NCBI GenBank assembly: GCA_030407315.1
Contig: JALQPE010002106.1
Span: 61,730 to 125,729 of the forward strand
DNA length: 64,000 bases
Reading direction: 5' to 3'
From: Asparagopsis taxiformis
Taxonomy: Eukaryota; Rhodophyta; Florideophyceae; Bonnemaisoniales; Bonnemaisoniaceae
The translations under genes were made by a program, and so were the position numbers. Shown here piece after piece: positions 32,098-42,038 of the stretch. The notes beneath the pieces were generated by a model. The model was not told the origin of the DNA, searched no databases, and saw nothing but the letters and a program-made list of their open reading frames with translations. How positions within the stretch are numbered: the first letter of the stretch is position 1; each line of letters opens with the position of its first letter.

Positions 32098-33237
32098 CCA
32101 CTGGGCACTGTGCCAGGGTAGGCCAGCCTGGTGCTGCGGAGAGGCTTGTTCGGTACGATGTCACGAGCGTTGTGATCATCGACCTTCTCCGCATCCTCTG
32201 CCAAGTCAACACTACCGGACGCGATGATCATGTCCGGAGCAGGCGAGTCAGGCAGAGGAGCACCAGATCCCTCGACGGCTGGCGCCGCTTCGGCAGATTG
32301 AGCCGGAAGCGGAGTTGCGGGAACGCCAGCGTCGATTGAAGGGACAGCCGCGGGATCGGAAGCCGAAGGGGGGAGGGGACGGGCTTAGGTGCTGGGCTGA
32401 GCTGGGTCAGCGCTGCAGCAGCTTCGCAAACGTCCATAGGGACAGGGGGCTAGAGAAGGAGTGCGAGAAGGAGTGGGAGAATCGTTGTCACGGCGGCTGG
32501 CAGAGCGCACCTAGCGGTCGAAAGCGTTGGGGGATTGTTGAGCCATTGCTTTGATGAATGTTTGACAAACGAAGAGTGAAAAATTGAGAAAGAGAGAAGA
32601 AGATCTGAACGACAAGCTGTTTTGCCGCGTAAGCTGAGTGAGATAGGCGAAACTCAGATAACTGACACATTCCTATTAGTATACACCCTGGTAATGATAT
32701 TCAGCGGTCGACCAATCCGAACCTTCCACATCACTTCTCGTCCGACAATTACAGCTCAGGCAGTTTACCAAGGTGCATGAAATATTTTCTTACCACTGCC
32801 ATAGTCTACACATACTGCTGCCTTCATACTTCTGCATGCCTACCCTTCCATCTTTCTTCCATCTTTCTCTACCGTGCTGGGCTTAGAGCATGCTCTGTGC
32901 ACATCTGACTTACTTAATATCATTGTATACTTAGAAACTAGAATAATAATTACATCACTAGAGTACACTGCAAATGTTAGTAACTATGGTTGGTGTGGTA
33001 CACAACACCCTACCTCCTTCATGAGTAAACTTTGCGCACAGAACCGTTCAATATCAGGTAGTGCAGCCAGCGCAAACCAGGTTTGCACGAAGCAGAGTGC
33101 TCCCCAGAGCCGTCAACAGCCGTCCAAACCATCGTTGTAAGATGTTCCCGGCTCCACACTTCCCTTCTCATCCTTCCCAAGGTGGGCAACGGACGAAACT
33201 CCCAACCGCTTACAGCCGAAGCAGTTTACCAGGGATG
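32098..33237. other. No intact gene; promoter side of copy A
   Basis: 32230-32560 (-) has Ala/Pro/Ser-rich readable pieces (SAEAAPAVEGSGAPLP) that may be a decayed N-terminus of the ParB-like copy A gene. The remainder up to 33237 shows no gene. Confidence 0.35.
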
Positions 33238-33415
33238 CTTACAGCAAAGTCATCGTTACGTTGACTTTGCTGTAAGGAAAGGTTTGATTACAGTGGTGAG
33301 AAAATTTTCCCGGGTAAAACAATCAGCAAGAATTTTTACCCGGTAAAAAATTGTGGCTGCTGTAATGATTTGATTTCTTACAGCAAAGTCATCGTAACGA
33401 TGACTTTGCTGTCAG
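33238..33415. repeat. Nested foldback (inverted-repeat) element
   Basis: Two near-identical 39-bp palindromic segments (33238-33276 and 33377-33415), each made of ACAGCAAAGTCATCGT and its inverse. Between them lie further inverted pairs: TTTGATTACAG with CTGTAATGATTTGA, and TTTTCCCGGGTAAAA with TTTTTACCCGGTAAAA. The whole could fold into one long hairpin; a MITE or foldback transposon is likely. Confidence 0.65.
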
Positions 33416-33662
33416 CACTCCAGCGGAACTGCATCATCTGTAAGCCTTCCTCACCTCAATGGTGCAGCCGAAGACGACTGCGACATTACCTTGTTCTATT
33501 CTAGTAGTGCCCGCCATAGTTTCCTCCCCTTCTCATATTAAATTGAGTATTGTATATCTCCTGACCCGTATACATACCCAAACGTCATGTACTAGCCTAA
33601 GTTTCATCGTTTACTTGAAGGCGGCCTTGATGCCTGCCATAGAATGCTATTAAGGACTAATT
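33416..33662. other. Spacer downstream of module copy B
   Basis: No gene or repeat seen. AT-rich stretch next to the stop codon at 33663. Confidence 0.4.
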
Positions 33663-35837
33663 TCACCAGATATCTAAACGCTCCCAGTAGTTGACATTGA
33701 AGGGAGGCTGTAGCAACTTCTCCCTGGAAGTTCGAAGTGACAGATGTGACCGGATGGGATGCTGGTACCTCACCGAAGAACGACCCTCCGCGAATCCCAT
33801 TCCTCCGTGGTACACGTCCGTTCGGCATACAAGCAGGGAATACGGTGGGATGCGCACGTTCGTCACTGGCACGGGGTACTTGTCTTTCGCTGGATGACTT
33901 AGGCACACATGGCTGAATTTGGCGATACGAATGATGAACCCATCCGCACCAGCAGCCATCATGAAATATGATGGCGATTTGAGAGGACCAGTTCCAGTTC
34001 CCTCACGGACGGGAACATCGGTATGCATAAGTTGCTCCTGACTACCATCTGCGGTCAAAATCAGACGAAGACCCGTTTCTGGAAAAACCACCGCTTCTTC
34101 TCGTCCAGACCCGAGCTTCAGGTTCTCCGCACAAATCGCCTTACCTAGCTCCAGAACCAACTTGTTCCTGTACTGCCGCGCGCTTTCTTGCTCAAGGTCA
34201 TCGCAGATGCTTTTCCGGTCCGTGTTGAATACACCAGTGCTGTCTTTCGGTCGAAGTGGTTTCCACGGGTTCTTCTCACTTGCACTCGAGCCACTTGTAG
34301 TACCTTGGAATGTGCTGGCCATCTGTGTGAATAACTCGTGCGTAGCTGCTCCCACTGTATTAGAAGAGAAAATGTCTTGCAACACCACGTAACCAAGCTC
34401 GTCGATAATTCTCCTCTGGTAGCTGAAGTATTGTTGGCTTTCAAAAGAACCGAGGGGACATACCAAAGTAGAGTAGCCTGCAGCTGCTTCCATTATCTCC
34501 GTCCGGATTGTATCAATGACTTCTTCTGTGGTATAATACTTCATTCTCGAGTTGGAAGGAACGCATAAAGGCAGCTTCTCAGGTATCTCCTCTGCGAATG
34601 TGCAGTCTGGAAGGGAGTTTTCTTGCTCGTCAGTGAAGAGTAGTGCTTCTTGTGTAGGCGTTCGCTTCCTTGCATTGACTCTACTCTTCTTTTCCCGAGG
34701 AGGCCCAATCTCAATGTTGTCATCCGGCGTATTGGGCTCAGAAAAATTCGCGCTAGTTTCTTCCCTTCTTCGCTTCTTATGCAACCTGGAAACGTTTTCA
34801 TCACCGCTTCCACCAGAACTCCTGCTTCTTCCCGAATTATCCTTGTCCACTTCAGCCGGACTAGTGCTGTTAGTTTCTGGTGTCCTGATTCGAAGTTTCA
34901 ATATCACAGAGCGGTTCTGCGCATCTCCAGCTTGTTGTCCAGGCGTGTCTATGTCCATGCGACCACTTTTGTCCAAATTGATATCCAGACTTTGCGTATC
35001 GCCGCTTTGTTTCCTTCCCTGAGGACGATCTTCTCTGACAATCCTTCCCGGCGAATTATCCCTGGCACGACTTTCCCGCTCTGCCCTTGAAGCTGGAAGA
35101 CGTTCCTGTGCTTTTTGTAGAACAGCAAGACGTTCTGCTTCCCTCTTCTCAGCTGCTGCAAGACGCGTGGCAGGACGTTCCTGTACATCCTCTTTTGCTG
35201 CGGCAGGACGGTCTTCGGCTTCTTTCGGGGTGCTCAGAGGTGCCTCTTCTATTGCTTTCGTCGCGACAGCAGGAATCACTTCCTCAGCCACCACATTTGG
35301 AGTAATTTCCTGTTCTTCCTCCACAACATCAGAAACTTCCTGCTCTACTTGGGCTTTGGGAGATATTCCTTCTTCTGCTTGAGGACCAAGAGTTTCCACC
35401 GTTTCCTTCTCTGTAGAATTATTTCCCTGTTCTGCGGCAGTAGCTGCTTCTTCCTCTTCTGCTTTGGCGCCAGCAACAAGTGCTTTTTCTATTTCTCCGG
35501 GGGTCATACGATTCCGTTCCCTCTCCTCCTCCGCTTTCGTCTCCTGCATTGCCTTTGTCCCGGTAGCATATTTCATTTTGTCGAAAAAACTGTTAGTAAA
35601 CATCCCGTTCTTGGTTCTCAGACTGCCTCTGTCTACCACGTCGTCATGAAAGTCGACAAGGACGAATACAATGCGCTCTCCAATGCAATGATCATTATCC
35701 CCGACCTCCTTCGCGTGTTCTGCTGCCAAGTACGTTCGCACGAATTCCTCCATCGTTGCAGAGTTCAACCACTTGCGGACGACCTCTTCCATATCATAGA
35801 TGGCCAACAGAACCAGAGCCAGTAGCCAAGTGCGCAT
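33663..35837 (-). CDS. 2OG-Fe(II) oxygenase-like protein with long charged region, module copy B
   Basis: 724 residues from ATG 35837; the frame is open to 35936 but only via a GTG. The N-terminus starts with a hydrophobic stretch (TWLLALVLLAIY), either a signal anchor or a helix. Residues ~95-420 are Glu/Ala/Lys-rich, coiled-coil-like and disordered, with a basic cluster (KKRRREE) like a nuclear signal. The C-terminal ~280 residues hold SRMKYYTTEEV, THELF, FPETGLRLILTADG, the HxD motif HTD (H605, D607), SPSYFMM, GADGF, then the distal His677 in DVYHGGMGF and Arg690, the order of a 2OG-Fe(II) dioxygenase. Substrate is unknown; DNA, RNA or protein are all possible. It overlaps the end of the ParB-like gene in the -1 frame. 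Confidence 0.7.
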   Translation of the reverse strand: MRTWLLALVLLAIYDMEEVVRKWLNSATMEEFVRTYLAAEHAKEVGDNDHCIGERIVFVLVDFHDDVVDRGSLRTKNGMFTNSFFDKMKYATGTKAMQETKAEEERERNRMTPGEIEKALVAGAKAEEEEAATAAEQGNNSTEKETVETLGPQAEEGISPKAQVEQEVSDVVEEEQEITPNVVAEEVIPAVATKAIEEAPLSTPKEAEDRPAAAKEDVQERPATRLAAAEKREAERLAVLQKAQERLPASRAERESRARDNSPGRIVREDRPQGRKQSGDTQSLDINLDKSGRMDIDTPGQQAGDAQNRSVILKLRIRTPETNSTSPAEVDKDNSGRSRSSGGSGDENVSRLHKKRRREETSANFSEPNTPDDNIEIGPPREKKSRVNARKRTPTQEALLFTDEQENSLPDCTFAEEIPEKLPLCVPSNSRMKYYTTEEVIDTIRTEIMEAAAGYSTLVCPLGSFESQQYFSYQRRIIDELGYVVLQDIFSSNTVGAATHELFTQMASTFQGTTSGSSASEKNPWKPLRPKDSTGVFNTDRKSICDDLEQESARQYRNKLVLELGKAICAENLKLGSGREEAVVFPETGLRLILTADGSQEQLMHTDVPVREGTGTGPLKSPSYFMMAAGADGFIIRIAKFSHVCLSHPAKDKYPVPVTNVRIPPYSLLVCRTDVYHGGMGFAEGRSSVRYQHPIRSHLSLRTSREKLLQPPFNVNYWERLDIW

Positions 35838-36811
35838 CGTAACGGACTTCCGCTTCCGATATTTCTGACAAGTCCTCTCTTCCTCATCATCCTTGTCCAC
35901 GACGCTGTCATCTCGAGCACAAACCACTGGAACCACTCCTTATCGCGCGTCCCGCGTCCGTCTGTGCCATTGCGGAATATTGCGTTATTAACAAGATCGA
36001 GCACGCACCCGTACATATCGGCAGAGTCAATTCGAGAAAAGTCCGGATCTCTTCCCTCGGTTCTTGCATCCTCAATTTCTCTATTCCTATCCAAAGCATT
36101 GTAAACGCTATAGCGTTTACATATCCCTATAGGGATAGAGCTCCAGTACACGAAAGCAACGCTGTCTGTGCGATTGAACCCCTTCGCAATGTTGATGTAC
36201 TGCCTATAGGAGTTCTCCGAACGGTTCCTGTCGGACGGCAGAATATAGCTCACTTCTTTCAGAATAGGAATAAGCCGGACAACAGGAAGATCCATCTGGT
36301 TGGAAAACCTGCGAAACTCTATGACCGCACAGACATTGTCGGCAATGCTCACAGAAGCGACATCGTGAGTTTGTATATTGGCTTCGAGAGACAGTTTCAG
36401 AACCTCCAGCGCATCGAAAATTAGACGCCCGTTCGGCGCAAGCAACTGTTGTACCCAAACCAATTCCAAGGAATCCCTGTTCTTTCCTGAGTACTTCTCC
36501 AGGCATAGTTGCATAGCAGCTATGCGATGAGAGCCATCGATACAGTAAAACTCGTCTCCTTCGTTATCTTCCATTTTGCAGACTGTAATCATAGTTCCAG
36601 TGGTAGAGAAACCTCTATCCATGAAAATGCTGGCCAGTTCGTTTACACGACCCGGTCGCACCAAACGGGAGGTCACTGTCGGAAACTTCACTTTGCGAGG
36701 ATCAACTTGCACTTTAGAAGAGCTGTACAGAGCAATAGTGATGCTTGTCTCTTCAGCAGAAGGAGAATTGCTCTTCTCCGCTGTAGTATTCATGATACTA
36801 TTGTCTCCCAT
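35765..36811 (-). CDS. ParB-like DGSHR-domain protein, module copy B
   Basis: 348 residues from ATG 36811, the first ATG in the frame. After a Ser/Thr-rich start come SRLVRPGRVNELASIFMDRG and FYCIDGSHRIAAMQ (DGSHR at 92-96), the layout of the ParB/sulfiredoxin-like fold, in which this loop binds a nucleotide; ParB proteins bind DNA and use CTP. Further conserved blocks shared with copy A are VSIADNVCAVIEF, YINIAKGFN, VYWSSI and FVLEMTAS. The last ~57 codons overlap the start of the oxygenase gene in a frame that makes an arbitrary-looking Trp/Arg-rich tail, so the true end or a frame change may lie near FVLEMTAS. Context suggests the two proteins act together. Confidence 0.65.
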   Translation of the reverse strand: MGDNSIMNTTAEKSNSPSAEETSITIALYSSSKVQVDPRKVKFPTVTSRLVRPGRVNELASIFMDRGFSTTGTMITVCKMEDNEGDEFYCIDGSHRIAAMQLCLEKYSGKNRDSLELVWVQQLLAPNGRLIFDALEVLKLSLEANIQTHDVASVSIADNVCAVIEFRRFSNQMDLPVVRLIPILKEVSYILPSDRNRSENSYRQYINIAKGFNRTDSVAFVYWSSIPIGICKRYSVYNALDRNREIEDARTEGRDPDFSRIDSADMYGCVLDLVNNAIFRNGTDGRGTRDKEWFQWFVLEMTASWTRMMRKRGLVRNIGSGSPLRCALGYWLWFCWPSMIWKRSSASG

Positions 36812-37213
36812 TGTAATCCCTGCAATCTCAGTTCGTTCAATCGGTTCTCTGTTCAAATGTTGTGTAGAAGATGAAATCCACAATTGTGGTACCTCCGAGT
36901 GCGCTTCCCGTCTCTCAGCTTCCTCTCATATACTGTCCGGACAAGACATCCCCTACCTACCTTCAGTCCTGATGAACCTTACGCTGCACCCGCTCAGCAC
37001 CTCTGACTCTACCTGATCCTGATACCTCCACAAAGCGTTTAGACCTTTCCATCGATCTACACCTAATAGTATGTACCTCTAGCGCATATAATGCAATCGA
37101 ACCCGTTTAGCTCACCACGTCAATTATCATGCATATTCCAACAACCTATTTCATCCACACTCTCCACCTCGCTTCTTCTTCCATACCATTGATTCCTATC
37201 AATCGATTCTACG
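36812..37213. other. Upstream spacer of module copy B
   Basis: No gene. Probably contains the promoter of the ParB-like gene, but no TATA box is clear. Confidence 0.35.
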
Positions 37214-37831
37214 TCAATAGTGCATAGCAAAAACCTCAGTGACTCCCTCACTCATCTCCACAATTACTGTTCGCCGCCTCTCTTCGACCTTGAACACTCC
37301 TTCATCAGTTTTTTGCAAACCCAGGCAAACTCCATAAGCTGTACCTTGCTCATCTCCCGCTCTATCGTTCCTCAGGACAAAGAACGCTAGAACAACAAAA
37401 AACCGCGGTTCATAATTAATTCTTCCCCACATTATCTCTGATGTGACACGAGACGCCGGGTACAGAATCGCTTGTGAAGTTTCACCATCCTCACATGTCC
37501 TCTGTTCAGGGCAAACAGCATGGATGATAGCTCTTGATTCTAGAGAGCCAGACCTCTGCACTGTTTTCCTTCCCCACTCTGTCGTGGTGCTTCTAGAGAT
37601 TCTTCTCACCCATTCGGCATACTTTCCACACCCGCTTGTTCCGCTTCCGTACGTTTCGGTAAAGAACCGTTTGAAAACACCTACAGCACCCTCTGCCATA
37701 TCACATTTTCCATTCATGTACTCCTTGACCTCGTCAATAGATATACCTCCATGCCCCCTCCACACAAGATAAGCAAAAATAGAGAATATTCCATGGAAAA
37801 TGCCGTATCGTACAGTAGAACTAGTCACCAT
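37214..37831 (-). CDS. Hypothetical protein
   Basis: 205 residues from ATG 37831. The first 25 residues are hydrophobic (YGIFHGIFSIFAYLVW), then comes a polar body with scattered cysteines (GTSGCGKYAEW, VCPEQRTCEDGE), a second hydrophobic stretch RFFVVLAFFVLR near 145, and a C-terminal acidic/basic part. I do not recognise it. The frame is intact and same-strand with module copy B, ~400 bp from the ParB-like start, so it could be a third module gene; no copy of it is visible beside copy A. Confidence 0.45.
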   Translation of the reverse strand: MVTSSTVRYGIFHGIFSIFAYLVWRGHGGISIDEVKEYMNGKCDMAEGAVGVFKRFFTETYGSGTSGCGKYAEWVRRISRSTTTEWGRKTVQRSGSLESRAIIHAVCPEQRTCEDGETSQAILYPASRVTSEIMWGRINYEPRFFVVLAFFVLRNDRAGDEQGTAYGVCLGLQKTDEGVFKVEERRRTVIVEMSEGVTEVFAMHY

Positions 37832-38934
37832 ATTTTAGCGGAACGCCCATCCCCAACGTTTCGATAAGGCCCATCGAAAACAATGTAAAAAATCATGGGC
37901 TGAGACCAGCACGGCGATTTTGTTTTACAGTAGGCAGGAACCAAGCAGAACTATGGTGTGGCCGTGAGGTGATGGCTGAACCATGCACGGAAGGACACGT
38001 AGGGATGGAAATGAACCACATCCATATATGAGCAGGACGGCGGGTTGACTAGAACGGGCCAAGTCACGCAGGCACGGACTGTTGGAGTGGAACCAGTACT
38101 GTATTTGGGTATAGTTAGATATGGAGTGCACCGTGACTGCGAGATGTGGTGGAAGGTGCAGAGCGATTTGTAGAAATAAACTATAAAATATAATGGGCAC
38201 ACCGTGACGGTCCGGTTTCTGAAACCAGGCATAAGCAACACTCGCTGAATGGACGGTGACCAAAGTATGATTATTGTATTCATTGGAATAATTCCAGAGT
38301 AGGTGACTTTTTGCTCATGGGACGTGACCAAGCTGACTTGTGGAACTGGCCAAACGATAATCTGGAAAGGGACCATTGCCTGGGCATGTATGGCCCAAGG
38401 CAAAGCGCGGCTAGTTTCCAAACTACAGTACTCTGGAAAGCCCGGATATATTCTATTATCACACCTGCTCGTGACAGTGGAATTATTCCACCGTGGAGCA
38501 CTGTAATGGGTACGGCTCAATTCCACTGGATGTAGTGGTTGTACCGTCGGGTTGGCGTGGACCATGTCCACTGGGTAGAGTGGTTGTACCGATGGGCGCT
38601 CTGGATAGAAACTGAAAGGTAGAATGGGCGGCACATCGCACTTTTGCGGAGAAACTGCAGGACGGATAGGTCTGACTGAAACGATATCTGGGAAGAATGG
38701 AAATCGGCATAGGGACAATGAATTAGACTAGGGTGCAGCCAGTAGCGGGTACGCAAGATGTACGATATGGTGTAGTGGATATGGAATAGGTAAATGGGCA
38801 GCTAACGCCAAAAGTTTAACGGCATGAAGATCATCTGTACATTTCACTAAGGAACTATGAACTATGCTACCATGGTAGATGCTAAACGGCAAAACGCTAG
38901 CTCTACATAAAGTAACTACAAATAATTATAGGCA
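37832..38934. other. No gene accepted; short direct repeats
   Basis: A 255-codon frame on the minus strand is open but low-complexity and contains short duplications (PLYPVDMVHA against PLHPVELSR), which on the DNA are repeats of GTGGTTGTACCG at ~38538 and ~38580. I treat it as non-coding. Confidence 0.35.
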
Positions 38935-39215
38935 TGAAGAGAGAGATGAGGGAAAGCCAGAAATTTCTGTTGGCACCTGGAAGGAGAAGAATAGATGAAT
39001 CAATGGTTAGTGCTAGGAATGTAATTTCATCAACGCTTGAAGCATGATTAGAAGCGAGAGAACATACCGTTGATAGTGGGGCCAGAGCTTGAGTAAGCGT
39101 ATTGTAGAGAACCCAGAAACTTCTGCTGGCACATAGATGGAAAGAAGTGGATGACACAGTGGTTAGTGCTAGAAACGGTATGCCAAAAGCTCGATTAGAA
39201 GTGAGAAAACGTAGT
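38935..39215. repeat. Two-copy tandem repeat (156-bp offset)
   Basis: CCAGAAATTTCTGTTGGCAC at 38957 recurs with changes at 39113, followed in both by GTTAGTGCTAG and GATTAGAAG. The + strand translation between stops is charged and helical (for example EVDDTVVSARN), so this may be decayed coiled-coil coding DNA. Confidence 0.5.
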
Positions 39216-39768
39216 AATGACAGTAGCCCTGGAGAAAGACGAAACAGAAAGTAGGAAAGGCAGCAAAGTACGTTAGCAGAAGAACAACGAAGAACCGCAG
39301 AAAAAGACAATGGGAGGAATGGATAAAAGACTAAATGGGCTGGAAAACCTTATCGTAGGATGAGAGAACCACATCCGTAGGGATGCGGTTGCACACCGCG
39401 ACCCCATCCTGCGTACGTGGTGTGCTCCGAGCGACAGGTTATGGCGATGTTGCCCGGCGTGACGCAAGCCTTAAATACTGTTGCAGAGTGAGCCCAGAGG
39501 TCGCGTATTTCACTTGCGTAGTGAGAAAGCGCGCTTTTCGTACTGAAAAATCAGAGACAAATCATCGATGATCTATGGACACGTCATGGACACGTCATTG
39601 ACTCGAGATGGACTCGTCATGAACACGTAATGAAATAGAACACTGGCGTGCAGCTGCACGCTTGTGAGCGGAAACGTCTATTGCAGGCTGAGGAGCCAAT
39701 GATGAAAAATTAGAAAAAATGACTAGTTACTGCAGCAAAAAGTGATCTAGGAAGATGCATTTGGTAGA
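39216..39768. other. No gene recognised; short GGACACGTC repeats
   Basis: At 39575-39630 the motif TGGACACGTCAT or similar repeats about four times at ~12-24 bp spacing. Otherwise nothing. Confidence 0.35.
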
Positions 39769-40397
39769 TCAGTTTTTACTGCAGTAGAAAAACATAATTA
39801 ATTCCATCTCAATTTGGCCATTATCATTCGTTACTATTCGTTCTGTCTGCATCTTCCGTTTCTTCGAGACCGCTGTGCTCCGCTGTCTGGTAGGAACAGT
39901 CTTGAGCAGGTCATCCACTAGAGTAGCATATTCTTTCGATAGCTGCTGCAGACGACGGAGACCGTTGTGCGCAGAATTCCCTGTAGCTCTCTGTACTGCC
40001 TCAGAACCGTCGATATTGTTTCGTGGCAGGAAGTATGTAGCTGCAGAAATAGAGGAAAGGAGACAAACAAGTTCGAGAGACAGATGGCGTTGCTGTTCAG
40101 AAGCCTGGAGTGATCTTGAACCGCTACCTTCGGATGACCTTGTAGTCTGCGACTGGAATTTCAGAGAAGACCTGAAGCAGTGTTCGGCGACGAGGAGAAC
40201 TGCAAATCTGTCCGAGATTCCCATTGTATGAGTTTCACCTGCGTTGAAGTTATATATCTTGTTCTGATGTGCGAGGCCCAATACACGGAGGGCATCCACC
40301 ATGAACCTGTCGGCCAGCCTTCTCACACCATCGATAGGCAAGCTTGGAAAAGCATTGTCCAGAGCATCCTTTGCCAGTCCGTGGAGGAGATTGTCAA
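39769..40397 (-). pseudogene. Hypothetical protein fragment cut by a GGACGTCC repeat
   Basis: The frame is open from the repeat boundary at ~40398 to a stop at 39769. It reads LLHGLAKDALDNAFPSLP, then IDGVRRLADRFMVDALRVLG, NAGETHTMGISDRF, a Ser/Gln-rich middle and a basic stretch (SKKRKMQTE). There is an in-frame ATG at 40302. I recognise no family. Because the frame reads into the repeat block without a start, it looks like the 3' part of a gene whose 5' part was replaced by the repeat. Confidence 0.45.
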
Positions 40398-40740
40398 CGT
40401 CTGTGTTTTCGGAAGTGGACGCGGACGTCCAGTCTCTCTAGTACGGGTCCTAGTCGGCCCCGAGATTTACTAGAACAAATGAACGTCCGCGTCCAAAAAA
40501 AAATAAAAAAATTTTGGATGCGGACGTCCACTTTCTCTAGTACATATGGCGGAATACTAGGGCCCGACATCCACTTTCTCTAGTACGTTTGGCGGAATAC
40601 TAGGACCCGACATCCACTTTCTCTAGTACATATGGCGGAATAATAGGGCCCGACATCCACTTTCTCTAGTACATATGGCGGAATAATAGGGCCCGACATC
40701 CACTTTCTCTAGTACATATGGCGGAATACTAGGACCCGAC
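40398..40740. repeat. GGACGTCC-family element with a 43-bp tandem array (5 units)
   Basis: 40398-40425 is the inverted counterpart of the element end at 2880-2907 (CGTCTGTGTT, then GGACGCGGACGTCCA). 40526-40740 is exactly five 43-bp units, each starting with TCCACTTTCTCTAGTAC after one variable base and containing TGGCGGAATA. Units differ at only a few sites, so the array expanded recently. Confidence 0.8.
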
Positions 40741-40869
40741 ATCCAGTATACAATATATCAGCGAAAACCGGGAGGGAAGAAATTACAGCGGATGGTAAAT
40801 TCAGGGCCCATATAGGACCGTATTTTATTCTCTCATTTACGAAACTGCTCGTATACAATACGTCTCTCT

Positions 40870-40966
40870 AGAATAGGAAATACATATCTGGTCAGAATAG
40901 GAAATAAATACCCGGTTAGAATAGGAAATACGTATCCAGCCAGAATACGGAATACGTATCCAGCCA
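40870..40966. repeat. 24-bp tandem array, copy 1
   Basis: Four units at exact 24-bp spacing (GAATAG or GAATAC at 40871, 40895, 40919, 40943), unit of the type GAATAGGAAATACGTATCC. The same array recurs in the same orientation at 54568-54655. Confidence 0.75.
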
Positions 40967-40979
40967 CACTAGGAGGGCA

Positions 40980-41340
40980 TGAAGGTTCCAGAACAGTAAA
41001 AATAGTGTTTCAGAACAGTATTTCTAGTGTTCTTCAGAAGAAACAGTACCAACATCGTCTCAGGACAGTGTGCAGTGCGCCATGAACAGTGAATGTACTA
41101 TTCTTCCTCGAAATACACAGATTTGAGAGCGGTGTATATTGTTCTGGAGATTCGAATGTACTGCTCTACGAAAGAACAGTAAATAGTGTCCTGAAAAACG
41201 GTGAAAACAGTATTCATTGAACACAGAACGGTAAATGTGGTAACCGAGATGGTGAACTGCTCTCATACGGAACATTGTAAACTGTTCCAAAGATTTAAAT
41301 CAGTGTTGTTTCGGGTCAATGTTACTACGAATTGATCTGT
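40980..41340. repeat. Diverged GAACAGT repeat block, copy 1
   Basis: About ten instances of CAGAACAGT or GAACAGT-like motifs with irregular spacing of ~30-40 bp. It is the counterpart of the larger block at 53280-54540. Confidence 0.55.
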
Positions 41341-42038
41341 TTAAACCGAACTCGGTCTAAAGCACGAACTGAAATTTCCGGATAAAGTTCTGGTCACTGG
41401 CGTGGCAACCAGAGGAGAGTAGTCGAAGAGATAGTAGATTCGATTGTAGAGGCAAAGAAGAGGGCGGACAGCGAAGGAGGAACTGGGCTTAGCGGTGCGA
41501 AGGTGTAAGATATGGGGTAGAAGACAGTAGAGGAGGTAAAGCAGTGCTGAAGATTTGAGTATCACATGGCCAAGAACAAACATGACCCCTTTTAATCGAT
41601 CTCAGTTTCCTTTATTACCGGGACACAGCGGCATGGTGGGATACTCATTGTAGATGTGGCGCTTCGCCAGTGAGAGTGTACCAAAGTTAGATGCGATGAT
41701 GCAGAAGAGCTAAATCTGGAAACGGTGCGCTGAAATGCCAACTGTGAAAAACGCCGAATGGTTGTCCGACTGGGCAGTTGATAAGTATCATTCATGGGCG
41801 TGAGGTGCTTCTGTTGGAACAGATCACAGGCAGCGCTTGCTGTCGTTGTAATATTGCGCACAGGATTGGTACTACCACCTGCAGTACAAATCGCAGCGTC
41901 GATTGATCTCTCGTACATGCCATTCCTCGCTCCACATGTCCTAGGACAGAACCATGCTATTGCATAAGAAATGGAGAATAAGAGGAACTAATCCGTCTCT
42001 CCATTCCCCACCTACCCTCCTCCCTCGTCTGTCCCAAC
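41341..42038. other. No gene recognised
   Basis: Short frames on both strands only; nothing conserved seen. Confidence 0.35.

Noticed and set aside
33663..35936. Start of the oxygenase gene at 35936
   Set aside because: That codon is GTG; the first ATG in frame is at 35837 and places a hydrophobic helix at the N-terminus.
37951..38718. 255-codon minus-strand frame
   Set aside because: Low complexity with short duplicated segments; reads as repeat DNA.
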